Shown here: positions 35,846-44,491 of the stretch, in pieces
How the letters are laid out: the number at the start of each line of letters is the position of its first letter
Numbering within the stretch: position 1 is the stretch's first letter
Source of the DNA: Clostridiaceae bacterium
GTDB lineage: Bacteria > Bacillota > Clostridia > Lachnospirales > Lachnospiraceae
Reading direction: 5' to 3'
Assembly: GCA_910575435.1 (NCBI GenBank)
Contig: CAJTGI010000017.1
Span: 1-63,275, forward strand
Length of the DNA: 63,275 nucleotides
Translations under genes and position numbers: made by a program
The notes under the pieces: model-generated
Seen by the model: the letters and a program-made list of their open reading frames with translations, nothing else
Databases searched by the model: none
What the model was told of the DNA's origin: nothing

Positions 35846-36658
35846 TTGCAATTATCAGAACCAGAATTTCAGCATATAGTAAAGTATGTCAAGGATCGTT
35901 ACGGGATTGAACTGGGAAGGAAGCGGGTGCTGATTGCAGGAAGGCTGGAAAATTATTTACTTCGGGAAGGATATGAAAGTTATGGACAGTATATTGAGGA
36001 GGTGGAGAAGAACCCCACTGGAAAGGAAGCGGGGAAGCTGATCAATGTGCTGACCACCAATCACACCTATTTTATGCGGGAGTTTGAACATATGGATTAT
36101 CTGAAGCGGGTGGTTCTTCCCTGGATTATGAATGTGCAGAGGGGGAAGGGGCGTGACGTGAGGATTTGGTCGGCGGCCTCTTCTACCGGGGAAGAACCAT
36201 ATACGATTCAGATGGTGCTGCAGGACTTTTTTTCTCTGGATGAGGGCTGGGACACCCAGATACTTGCCACGGATATTTCCACCAGGGTTTTGCAGAAGGC
36301 GAAGAATGGCGTTTATCTGGAGGAGCAGATCAGGCCATTGCCAGAGAACTGGAAGAGGCGGTATCTTCACGAGGTGGGACAAGAACAGTACCAGATGAAG
36401 GAAGAGCTGCGGGAAAAGATCGTGTTTCGGCAGTTTAATTTGATGGATGAGATACCCTTCAGAGGATTGTTCCATGTGGTTTTCCTGAGAAATGTGATGA
36501 TTTATTTTGACGAGGAGACTAAGAGAAAACTGCTAGACCGCATATATGAACATATAGTGGCGGGCGGTTATCTGTTTATAGGAACTACGGAGAGCATTGG
36601 GGAGATCACCTCTCATTTTCAGTGCCTCCAGCCGTCAGTATACAGGAAAGTGAAGTGA
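35846..36658 (+). CDS. cheR: Chemotaxis protein methyltransferase CheR
   Basis: 270 aa: N-terminal helical domain (~1-75), then the SAM-binding fold with SAASSTGEEPYTIQMVL, ILATDISTRVLQKA and VVFLRNVMIYFD. It methylates Glu residues of chemoreceptors. TTG start at 35846 with GGAGG eight bases upstream. It is translated with cheB eight bases later; together they adapt receptors such as the MCP-like protein at 23.9-24.9 kb. Confidence 0.95.
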   Translation: MQLSEPEFQHIVKYVKDRYGIELGRKRVLIAGRLENYLLREGYESYGQYIEEVEKNPTGKEAGKLINVLTTNHTYFMREFEHMDYLKRVVLPWIMNVQRGKGRDVRIWSAASSTGEEPYTIQMVLQDFFSLDEGWDTQILATDISTRVLQKAKNGVYLEEQIRPLPENWKRRYLHEVGQEQYQMKEELREKIVFRQFNLMDEIPFRGLFHVVFLRNVMIYFDEETKRKLLDRIYEHIVAGGYLFIGTTESIGEITSHFQCLQPSVYRKVK

Positions 36659-36665
36659 GAATGGT

Positions 36666-37694
36666 ATGAATAAAATTAAAGTTTTGGTAGTAGATGATTC
36701 CAGGCTTTTTCGGGATATGATTTCCCATAGTTTGAACAGCAGCCCAGATATTCAGGTGGTGGCGGCGGCAGGGGATGCTTTTGAGGCAAGGGATATGATT
36801 TTGCGCTTCGAACCGGATGTCATGACCCTGGATGTGGAGATGCCCCGGATGAATGGCATAGAGTTTTTGAGGAAGCTCATGCCCCAATACCCCATTCCTA
36901 CGGTGATGGTCAGTGCCCTGAATGCCACTGTGTTTGATGCCATGAAGGCGGGGGCGGTGGATTTCGTGAATAAGCCGGTGCAGTCCCAGTTGGATGATAT
37001 TGGAAGGTGGGCGCAGGCAGAATTGATTCCCAAGATTAAGGTTGCCGCCACGGTGCAGATGGGTCAGAGGGAGCGGGGACCAGCGAAGCAGGTCATTTCC
37101 GGCAAAGGCGAATTTCGTGACAAGGTGCTGGCTATCGGTGCCTCTACCGGCGGTACGGAGGCCATCAGCGATGTGGTGACCAATTTTCATAAGGATATTC
37201 CCGGGACTGTGATTGTACAGCATATGCCCCCCAAATTTACGGAAATGTATGCGGAACGCCTGGATAAGGAATGCGAGGTGGAAGTGAGGGAGGCCAGGGA
37301 CGGAGACCTGGTGGAGAAGGGAAAGATACTTGTTGCGCCGGGGGATAAGCAGATGCGCCTGATGCGCACGGGGGATATCTATCGGGTGGAAGTCAGGCCG
37401 GGTGCCAAGGTCAGCGGCCACTGCCCTTCCGTGGACGTTCTTTTTGATTCAGTGGCAAAGGCGGCCGGGAGAAATGCGGTGGGAGTGATTCTCACTGGCA
37501 TGGGAGCAGACGGTGCCAGGGGATTGCTGGCCATGCGGCAGGCGGGAGCGAGAACCATCGGACAGAATGAGGCTACCTGCGTGGTGTATGGAATGCCCAA
37601 GGTGGCTTACGATATCGGGGCGGTGGAGAAGCAGGTGCCGCTGGAGTACGTGGCCAACACGGTCTACCAAGTGCTGAATGCTATGTCCAGGTAA
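36666..37694 (+). CDS. cheB: Protein-glutamate methylesterase/deamidase CheB
   Basis: 342 aa. Receiver domain with acidic pocket VVDDSRL, phospho-acceptor Asp56 in MTLDVEMP and the following MVSA; then the methylesterase domain with catalytic Ser in AIGASTGG, His in IVQHMPP and Asp in LTGMGADGA. It removes the methyl groups added by CheR when phosphorylated by CheA. No damage seen. Confidence 0.96.
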   Translation: MNKIKVLVVDDSRLFRDMISHSLNSSPDIQVVAAAGDAFEARDMILRFEPDVMTLDVEMPRMNGIEFLRKLMPQYPIPTVMVSALNATVFDAMKAGAVDFVNKPVQSQLDDIGRWAQAELIPKIKVAATVQMGQRERGPAKQVISGKGEFRDKVLAIGASTGGTEAISDVVTNFHKDIPGTVIVQHMPPKFTEMYAERLDKECEVEVREARDGDLVEKGKILVAPGDKQMRLMRTGDIYRVEVRPGAKVSGHCPSVDVLFDSVAKAAGRNAVGVILTGMGADGARGLLAMRQAGARTIGQNEATCVVYGMPKVAYDIGAVEKQVPLEYVANTVYQVLNAMSR

Positions 37695-37753
37695 GGGAGA
37701 TGGGCGAAATTGCCCATGTCGCTCCCGGTCATGTCTGGAATAAATGATTTGAG

Positions 37754-37791
37754 GAGAGGTCAGTCGAAGATGTCGTCGGCCTCTCTTTTTT
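37754..37791 (+). terminator. Terminator after cheB, inside the 3' end of the acetyltransferase gene
   Basis: GAGAGG (37754-37759) pairs with CCTCTC (37780-37785), followed by six T. It overlaps the first codons to the left of the convergent gene's stop region, so the two transcripts overlap. A GC hairpin without T-run also lies at 37695-37729. Confidence 0.55.
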
Positions 37792-38674
37792 CTGTGATGG
37801 TGATTTCGGGGTTTTTCACGCTGACCCGGGAGCCATCGGGCACCGACTCTGTGATAAAGGCATTGCCGCCGATGACCACGCCTTTTCCAATTACGGTTTC
37901 CCCTCCCAGAATGGAGGCGTTGGAGTAGATGGTCACATGGTCGCCGATGGTGGGATGGCGCTTCACGTCCCGCAGCAGCTGTCCGCTTCTGGTGGATAGG
38001 GCACCCAGGGTGACGCCCTGGTATATTTTCACATAGTCGCCAATCTCTGTGGTTTCGCCGATAACCACGCCGGTTCCGTGGTCGATAAAGAAGTATTCGC
38101 CGATGGTTGCGCCTGGGTTAATGTCGATTCCCGTGTGGGAGTGGGCGTATTCTGTCATGATTCTGGGAATGAAGGGTACCTGCAGGAGATAGAGCTCGTG
38201 GGCCATGCGGTAGATGAACACTGCCAGTAGCCCCGGGTAGCAGAAGATGATTTCTTCCTTGGAGCGGGCGGCGGGATCTCCGTCAAAGGCCGCCTGCACA
38301 TCCTTCATGATGGTCTGCTGGATGCGGGGAAGGGAGTGGAAGAATTGGTGGCAGATTTCTTCCGCCCTCTCAGAGATTGCTGTCCCATCGCTTTTTTCCT
38401 GCCCCTGCTGTTGCAGGCTTGCCCGAATCTGCACGGTCAGTGCATCGTATAATTTCATCATATTGTGTCCGAGAAAATATTCTGTCATGGTGCTGCCCAG
38501 GTGCTCCTCGTCAAAGTAGCCGGGAAACATCAGCTGGCGCAATCCCATAATGATATGTATGATGGCGTTCCGGCTGGGCATCTGCTGGCCCTTCTTAATG
38601 CAAAATAGTTCTTCCTGGTCGTAATTATCTTTGATCTTGTGGACGATTTTTTTTAAATTTTTTTCTGAAAACAT
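37760..38674 (-). CDS. cysE: Serine O-acetyltransferase (CysE/EpsC-like)
   Basis: 304 aa: longer N-terminal helical region than E. coli CysE, as in the EpsC type, then the left-handed beta-helix of hexapeptide repeats (DINPGATIGEYFFIDHGTG, VVIGETTEIGDYVKIYQ, KRHPTIGDHVTIYSNASILG). It makes O-acetylserine for cysteine synthesis. GAGGTAAATC precedes the ATG. No cysK is adjacent, and I see no T-box or S-box in the short leader. Confidence 0.9.
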   Translation of the reverse strand: MFSEKNLKKIVHKIKDNYDQEELFCIKKGQQMPSRNAIIHIIMGLRQLMFPGYFDEEHLGSTMTEYFLGHNMMKLYDALTVQIRASLQQQGQEKSDGTAISERAEEICHQFFHSLPRIQQTIMKDVQAAFDGDPAARSKEEIIFCYPGLLAVFIYRMAHELYLLQVPFIPRIMTEYAHSHTGIDINPGATIGEYFFIDHGTGVVIGETTEIGDYVKIYQGVTLGALSTRSGQLLRDVKRHPTIGDHVTIYSNASILGGETVIGKGVVIGGNAFITESVPDGSRVSVKNPEITITEKREADDIFD

Positions 38675-38895
38675 GATTTACCTCATTTCTGCAATGCATA
38701 TTTTGTTTGTGGACTTCGGTCGTCAGCCTGTGCGCCATTTCGGCTGGCACTGAAAGCGGCGTGCCATTTTTGTATCATTATAGCCATGCTGGGGATAAAT
38801 GTAAAGTTCTGGCTGTTCTTGGCGCAACATTTGGCATGTTGTTAGGGAACAATATCCCATCTGCATTACTAATATATGTAAACTTTGTGAAAGAT

Positions 38896-38945
38896 TTGAC
38901 ACAATGGCATGATATCTGTTAAAATAGTTCTGTAATGAACTATTT
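38896..38945 (+). promoter_or_regulatory. marR promoter with overlapping MarR-type palindrome
   Basis: TTGACA (38896-38901), 18 bp, TAAAAT (38920-38925). The perfect inverted repeat AAATAGTTC-6-GAACTATTT (38922-38945) covers the -10 and start point, where a MarR dimer would block RNA polymerase. A 13-base direct repeat, TCATTTGCGAATA, follows twice at 38989 and 39003. Confidence 0.75.
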
Positions 38946-39042
38946 GCGTTGGTCCTATATGTAGATACATAGATTTCGATGTTTAAAATCATTTGCGAAT
39001 AGTCATTTGCGAATACATTCTGGGTGGAAGGATGTGGTGACG

Positions 39043-39492
39043 GTGGATGACAAAATGGAACTACTATTAAGTGGGAGGCACTATAAGAAACTGCAGGAAG
39101 TGTACTTGAGCACCGTGCTGGAGGAGTACCAACTGACCATGGTGGATATTCGCGTGCTGTTGTTTCTCCATGAGCATGATCAGTATGACACTGCCAAGGA
39201 TATAGTGGAGATGCATTTTATGGCAAAGTCTTATGTGTCCAAGTCAGTGGAGAAATTGCTGGAAAGAGGGCTTCTGGTGAAGAAACATAGGGGGAAGGAT
39301 AAGAGGTACGTGCATTTGCTGCTTCAGGAGCAGGCATTGCCCATTATTGAAGCGGTCTCCCAGCAGAGGAAAAAAATGTTAAAGAACATATTTGCCGGAA
39401 TTACCGGAGAGCAACAGGAGGTACTGAGAGAGGTTGCAACCACCATGAACCACAATATTATCGAGATGATACACGAGGGGGACATTAAGTAG
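39043..39492 (+). CDS. MarR-family transcriptional regulator
   Basis: 149 aa. Winged helix typical of MarR: YQLTMVDIRVLLFLHEHDQ, then MHFMAKSYVSKSVEKLLERG and the wing KHRGKDKRYVHLLL. The start is not certain; GTG 39043 follows AAGGA, ATG 39055 follows GGTGG, and the frame is open back to a TTG at 39007. It stands 16 bp before citrate synthase and probably regulates both itself and that gene from the palindrome upstream. Confidence 0.88.
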   Translation: MDDKMELLLSGRHYKKLQEVYLSTVLEEYQLTMVDIRVLLFLHEHDQYDTAKDIVEMHFMAKSYVSKSVEKLLERGLLVKKHRGKDKRYVHLLLQEQALPIIEAVSQQRKKMLKNIFAGITGEQQEVLREVATTMNHNIIEMIHEGDIK

Positions 39493-39508
39493 AAAGCGAG
39501 GTAGTTAT

Positions 39509-40939
39509 ATGAGTGAGAATTTTGACAAGATGATGGGGAAATATGCAGATAAGTGCAGCAAGATCTGCAGGGAGAATAATCAAATTGACGTGAAGCTCTT
39601 TGAAGAGTTTGGCGTGAAGAGGGGATTGCGGGACAAGAATGGCAAGGGAGTTTTGTCTGGCATTACGAATATCTCGCTGATCAAGGCTAGCGAGAAGAAG
39701 GATGGCAGAACGGTGCCCTGCGACGGGCAGCTGTATTATCGGGGCTATAATATTTTTGATCTGACCAAGGGCTTTCGGAATGACAAGCGGTTTGGATTTG
39801 AGGAGACGGCATATTTGCTATTGTTTGGCGACCTGCCAAATAAGGACCAGCTGGTGGAGTTCCAGAAGATATTGGCGAAGAACAGGCGGCTGCCAACCAA
39901 CTTCGTCCGGGACGTGATTATGAAGGCGCCCAGCAAGGATATTATGAACTCTTTGACGAAAAGCGTGCTGACCCTGTCCTCCTATGATGACAAGGTGACG
40001 GACAATTCCTTAGAAAATGTGCTTCGGCAAAGCCTATTGCTCATCGGGGTATTTCCTTTGCTGTCAGTGTACGGATACCATGCGTACAACCATTATGAAT
40101 GCGATGAGAGTTTTTACATCCACCGTCCTGACGATAATCTGTCAGCGGCTGAAAATATCTTGCGCATGCTCCGCCCTGATAAGAAATACACGGATGTAGA
40201 GGCGAAGGTGCTGGATCTGGCGCTGGTACTTCATATGGAGCATGGAGGAGGAAACAATTCCACATTTACCACCAGGGTGGTCACGTCTGCCGGCTCTGAT
40301 ACTTATTCCGTCATCGCCGCCGCTCTCTCTTCCCTCAAGGGGCCGAAGCACGGCGGTGCGAATATCAAAGTGGTGGAAATGATTCAGGATTTGAAGCAGA
40401 ATGTGAAGGATATTACCGATGAGGACCAGGTCAGGGATTATCTCCACAAGCTGATTCGCAGGGAGGCGTTTGACAGGCGGGGGCTGATTTACGGCATGGG
40501 CCATGCGGTTTATTCCATCTCTGATCCCAGGGCGCTGGCATTTAAGACTTTTGTGGAGATGCTGGCAGAGGAGAAGCATCAGAAGAGCGAGTTTGAACTT
40601 TATTCCATGATAGAGCGCATCGCGCCGGAGGTGATTGGCGAGGAGTGTGCAATCTATAAGGGCGTTAGCGCCAATGTGGATTTTTACAGTGGATTCGTAT
40701 ACAATATGCTGGGGATTCCCCAGGAATTGTTCACGCCGATCTTTGCCATGGCGCGGATCGTGGGCTGGAGCGCCCACCGCATGGAGGAACTGATTAACGT
40801 GGATAAGATTATCCGCCCGGCATATCAGAGCATTATGGTTCCCAGGGTGTATGAGACATTGCAGGATCGCTCCACACCTAAGATTGACACCAATGTTCGG
40901 AAGGAACTGCAATTATCCATGAAAGAAGAAAGTTGCTAA
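39509..40939 (+). CDS. gltA: Citrate synthase
   Basis: 476 aa. Condenses oxaloacetate and acetyl-CoA to citrate, feeding glutamate synthesis in an anaerobe. Recognised from GVLSGITNISLI, CDGQLYYRGYNIFDL, the first catalytic His in HMEHGGGNNSTFTTR, KGPKHGGAN, the second His in YGMGHAVYSISDPRA and the C-terminal Asp/Arg region NVDFYSGFVYNMLGIP. Good GCGAGG site. In one transcript with the MarR gene. Confidence 0.95.
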   Translation: MSENFDKMMGKYADKCSKICRENNQIDVKLFEEFGVKRGLRDKNGKGVLSGITNISLIKASEKKDGRTVPCDGQLYYRGYNIFDLTKGFRNDKRFGFEETAYLLLFGDLPNKDQLVEFQKILAKNRRLPTNFVRDVIMKAPSKDIMNSLTKSVLTLSSYDDKVTDNSLENVLRQSLLLIGVFPLLSVYGYHAYNHYECDESFYIHRPDDNLSAAENILRMLRPDKKYTDVEAKVLDLALVLHMEHGGGNNSTFTTRVVTSAGSDTYSVIAAALSSLKGPKHGGANIKVVEMIQDLKQNVKDITDEDQVRDYLHKLIRREAFDRRGLIYGMGHAVYSISDPRALAFKTFVEMLAEEKHQKSEFELYSMIERIAPEVIGEECAIYKGVSANVDFYSGFVYNMLGIPQELFTPIFAMARIVGWSAHRMEELINVDKIIRPAYQSIMVPRVYETLQDRSTPKIDTNVRKELQLSMKEESC

Positions 40940-40987
40940 TATGCTGGAGAAACCATGGCATTAATTAGGATACTATGATTGAAGTTA

Positions 40988-41020
40988 TCGGCAAGGGATA
41001 GTGAATGCATCCTTTGCCGA
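40988..41020 (+). terminator. Hairpin after citrate synthase
   Basis: TCGGCAAGGGA (40988-40998) pairs with TCCTTTGCCGA (41010-41020) with one mismatch. No T-run, so only partial termination is expected before proB. Confidence 0.4.
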
Positions 41021-41056
41021 AATCTTTGTGCAGGAATAGCGGAGTAGGAGGCAAAG

Positions 41057-41881
41057 GTGAGAAAGATCAGCGAGAGAAAGAGAATCGTGGTGAAGGTGGG
41101 CACATCCACATTGACCCACCACAGGACGGGGCGGTTGAATATCCGCCGTGTGGAACGGCTGGCAAAGACATTGGCTGACATTTATAATGCGGGACATGAA
41201 GTGATTCTGGTATCCAGCGGGGCCATTGGCCTGGGCATGGGCAAGCTGGGATTGACGGAGCGTCCTAAGGATACTCCGGGCAAGCAGGCATGCGCCGCCG
41301 TGGGGCAGTGCGAGCTGATGAATCTGTATGACAATCTTTTTGCGGATTACAGCATTACGGTGGCGCAGATGCTGCTGACCAGATATATTTTGCTGGAGGA
41401 TCGCAGAAAGAATGTGGAGAATGCCTTGGAACGCCTTCTGTCCATGGGGGCTGTTCCCGTAGTCAATGAGAATGATACGGTGGCTATTGACGAGTTGGAA
41501 TTGGAGGTGGGGGAGAATGACTCCCTGGCAGCCGTGGTGGCCACCATTGCCAAGGCAGATTTGCTGATTATCATGTCGGATATTGATGGACTTTACGATT
41601 GCGATCCCCACAAGAGCAGCGAGGCACGCCTGATTCCCGTGGTGCATGAGATTGACGAGGGGATTAGGGAACTGGCGGGAGGCGCCGGCTCCAAGTTTGG
41701 CACGGGCGGGATGAGAACGAAGATTCACGCTGTGGAATTGGCCTACGAGGCCGGCATTGACGTGGTGCTGATGAATGGCAGAAAGCCGAAAAGGCTATAT
41801 GACCTGTTTGAGGACAAGAAGGTAGGAACATTGTTTACGCTAGATCAAACAATATCAATAGATGTAGGTGACTGCGAATAG
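41057..41881 (+). CDS. proB: Glutamate 5-kinase, short form without PUA domain
   Basis: 274 aa amino-acid-kinase fold: RIVVKVGTSTLTH, VILVSSGAIGLGMGKLGL, AAVGQCELMNLYD, VVNENDTVAIDEL, LIIMSDIDGLYDCDP and the GTGGMRTKIHAVELA signature. It phosphorylates glutamate for proline synthesis. GTG start with GGAGG. The C-terminal PUA domain present in E. coli ProB is absent. proA is not in the window. Confidence 0.93.
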   Translation: MRKISERKRIVVKVGTSTLTHHRTGRLNIRRVERLAKTLADIYNAGHEVILVSSGAIGLGMGKLGLTERPKDTPGKQACAAVGQCELMNLYDNLFADYSITVAQMLLTRYILLEDRRKNVENALERLLSMGAVPVVNENDTVAIDELELEVGENDSLAAVVATIAKADLLIIMSDIDGLYDCDPHKSSEARLIPVVHEIDEGIRELAGGAGSKFGTGGMRTKIHAVELAYEAGIDVVLMNGRKPKRLYDLFEDKKVGTLFTLDQTISIDVGDCE

Positions 41882-41882
41882 C

Positions 41883-41918
41883 AGAAGCCCCGATGCTTCC
41901 TTATGCATCGGGGCTTCT
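41883..41918. terminator. Strong hairpin terminator after proB
   Basis: Perfect 14-bp arms, AGAAGCCCCGATGC (41883-41896) and its complement (41905-41918), with an 8-nt loop. T-tract is poor on both sides. Confidence 0.6.
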
Positions 41919-41980
41919 GTTCGCTAAATCGGGAAATTGCCGGGCATAGCCATGAATGACAGCGATAGCCTTGGGAATAA

Positions 41981-43918
41981 TCATATGGCTACATGCTCGT
42001 CTTTGATAATCTGCGCCAGTTTGTGCCGGAAGGCCTTTTCATGGATGTTCACGTCATGAAATGCAAAGCGGTTGAAGTCGAATTGGGTGTCGATAACCAT
42101 TTTCCTTGTATACAATTCCCGTTTCTTCATTTTAGATTCCTGCCAGAAGATGCAGATGGAGCCAGAGGCATCCTGGGCGGAGCAGGACAGGAATTGGCTG
42201 TAAGATTCTACCAGAGCATGGTCTATCATATATACATGGCAGTAGTTTCCCACCACTTTTGCCAGCCGCGTGCCATTGACGGTGAAGGTATTCATGTCAT
42301 GGTTCCAGGGGCCATTATTGGACGAACATCCTGATTCCGGATCGCATTGGGCGATTAAAATAACGGGAAGCCGCCGCCGGGGATTTTTTACCAACTGGAT
42401 TCCTTGGTCCAATTCTTCCGGCGTTGTGGCGAAATGCGCCTTGCTGCCCAGGCGGACGATATCCATGATTCCCACCTTGTTTGAGAGGTCCGTAAGAAAG
42501 GAGGGGCGGCTAAAGGTGGCATGGGCAGACAGCCCCCGGGGCATATCCATGGAAGTTGTATGGCGAAATTGGAGATTTCCATCTTCCCCGGGCTTGACGG
42601 AGGCGTGAAAATGCCATAGGGTTCCAATGGATTTGCTGTCAATGTGGTCCAGTTTTAGGGAAAAAAGCGTCCCCTCCGGCTGGTAGACTATTTTTAACTG
42701 ATATCCCGGCAAACAATTCTTGTAGGAGGATACATCTGCCGGAATATCATCAAATACGGAGCCGAGCTTAAAGCGCGCCCATTTGTAGAGGATGGAAGCG
42801 GCATTTGCAAACTCTGTTTCTGATTTTCGAGTCTCCCGGTGGAGCAAGGGCTGTTCCAGGTGGAAAAGTATGCTGGATTCCAGTTTGGCCAGATGGATCT
42901 TCTGATAGGGGCGTTCCTCCTGCTCGGAGGCGAGGCTGTCGCAGATGGCGGCGATTTCTTCGTTGTGAACTTCTGCCTTGTTCATTAAACGCACAATCAG
43001 GTTATAGTCTACAGAAGGGTTATCTAGTTTAAGCATTTCCTTGATGAGGCTGATGCGTTCTGCCTTAAAAAATTGCTTTGCCACTTCCCGGTTCCTGTCA
43101 AATAAATCTAGAATGCGGGAATCAAGAGAACTGCTCTCGTCCATTCGGATGCGGTACTTGCTCTTGAGCATCAATTCCCAATTCGCATTCTTATAGTGGT
43201 TGTAGGAGAGCTGGTCAAAGAGTTGCACCAGGGACCAGTCGCTGAGTTCCAAATTTGCCAGAATGCAGTTGAGCACTCGGGACAGTTCCTCGCTTCCCTT
43301 CCAGAACTCATCATCCGGGAGCAGGCTCTTGTATCGCATGTCGTGTTCGATTTCGTGCCAGCCCTCAAAGAATACCGTGCGGAACTGCACCTCGAAGGTA
43401 GTGTCGATGGGCAAGTTCCAGGCTTCCCTTTTATACAGTTTGAAATATTCCTCCGGAAAGCGGAAAACGCCGTTAATCTTCGTGGCTTTGAACTCGTTGG
43501 AACTGTATTTGGAGCGGGACCAACCGTCTATGAGCTGGAAGGTGTTTTCTAAAATCTCCCGGCAGATGCTCAGGTCATCGTAATAGTATAGGACGATGCG
43601 CAGTCCTACCAAGTCCTGTATATTTTTGGGGTTTTCCTCTGTGCCATACTTCCCTTTTTGGATTTTTCTGGCGATGGAGTCCGCTGACTTCACTCTAGAA
43701 AAGATGCGGAAATATAGACCGCCGGAGCGGAGGATTTCCTGCACGGCATCTTTTAGGTGCTCGCAGAGTTCCGTGAGCTTTTCAAAATCCATCTGCGTGG
43801 CGATCTCTTCTTCCAGAGATGGATTTGCCTGTGCCGTTGCCGCAGTGGGCAGGGATTGCAGATCTTCTGTCTGTAATTTGCTTAATAATTCTTCTGTCTG
43901 ATTTTCTAAATACTTCAT
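41981..43918 (-). CDS. Large RelA/SpoT-domain protein with unknown C-terminal domain
   Basis: 645 aa. Residues ~50-270 resemble a RelA/SpoT (p)ppGpp synthetase domain: RKIQKGKYG, NIQDLVGLRIVLYYYDD, FEVQFRTVFFEGWHEIEHDMRYK. No HD hydrolase, TGS or ACT domain is present. The middle is helical. The last ~230 residues form a separate module (PVILIAQCDPESG, GTRLAKVVGNYCHVYMID, GSICIFWQES) that I cannot name. Proteins of this shape could make an alarmone-like nucleotide or pyrophosphorylate tRNA, as toxic small alarmone synthetases and CapRel do. It is divergent from the NACHT gene. No obvious SD: ATG 43918 follows AAAGAACATATT. Confidence 0.8.
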   Translation of the reverse strand: MKYLENQTEELLSKLQTEDLQSLPTAATAQANPSLEEEIATQMDFEKLTELCEHLKDAVQEILRSGGLYFRIFSRVKSADSIARKIQKGKYGTEENPKNIQDLVGLRIVLYYYDDLSICREILENTFQLIDGWSRSKYSSNEFKATKINGVFRFPEEYFKLYKREAWNLPIDTTFEVQFRTVFFEGWHEIEHDMRYKSLLPDDEFWKGSEELSRVLNCILANLELSDWSLVQLFDQLSYNHYKNANWELMLKSKYRIRMDESSSLDSRILDLFDRNREVAKQFFKAERISLIKEMLKLDNPSVDYNLIVRLMNKAEVHNEEIAAICDSLASEQEERPYQKIHLAKLESSILFHLEQPLLHRETRKSETEFANAASILYKWARFKLGSVFDDIPADVSSYKNCLPGYQLKIVYQPEGTLFSLKLDHIDSKSIGTLWHFHASVKPGEDGNLQFRHTTSMDMPRGLSAHATFSRPSFLTDLSNKVGIMDIVRLGSKAHFATTPEELDQGIQLVKNPRRRLPVILIAQCDPESGCSSNNGPWNHDMNTFTVNGTRLAKVVGNYCHVYMIDHALVESYSQFLSCSAQDASGSICIFWQESKMKKRELYTRKMVIDTQFDFNRFAFHDVNIHEKAFRHKLAQIIKDEHVAI

Positions 43919-44491
43919 AATATGTTCTTTTCCCCTCTTTATAAATGCAAATGCGGCATTACCGCATTTCGCTGCTAACTGCTACTGTTCATGTAGACAG
44001 TATATCATAACTTGTAAAAAGAAACCATTGCTGAATTTTGACCATGTATTACTTAACTATGGCTGATGTGCAGTTTGCCGAATTGGGCGGATTGCCACAT
44101 TTTTATGGAAAAATATGTGATTATGTGGTAAGATATAAAAGTAGGGATAAAACATAGTGCAAGGAAATCATGTAGAATTTTTAGTCTGATTGTGGTAGTT
44201 AATAGATGTAGAATATTTATTGGATGGTTTGAAAAAATTGGAATTAGTAGTTAGTATTAGATATTATTAAAGGAATGAGCCTGGATAAAGATATTGCAAT
44301 GTACCATCAGTTAAAAGATTTAATTTGTGTTGGTATCTTAAAAGCAATTTGACTTTTGGGATTTAACTATAAGGAGGCTATAGGAGAACCCTTAACTCAA
44401 TCGTATGCGAGTGCTATATTAGATAAAACTCAAAAGATTAACCCAGATATTTAATATGATAAAAAGTGTATAGTGTACAAGGAGGAGAACG
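43919..44491. other. 573-bp gap between the RelA/SpoT and NACHT genes
   Basis: No intact gene. A 25-codon frame starts at 44275 (MSLDKDIAMYHQLKDL...) and stops; further coding-looking sequence (NYKEAIGEPLTQSYA...) to 44454 is in another frame, so a small gene has decayed here. AT content rises sharply from about 44100, marking the left edge of the island. AAGGAGGAGAACG just before 44492 is the NACHT ribosome site. Confidence 0.5.

Noticed and set aside
37695-37729. GC-rich hairpin just after cheB as the main terminator
   Set aside because: It has no T-run; the hairpin at 37754-37791 followed by six T is a better candidate.
38675-39042. T-box or S-box riboswitch upstream of the serine acetyltransferase gene
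   Set aside because: The leader before 38674 is short and I see no T-box sequence or specifier stem; the stems visible belong to the MarR region.
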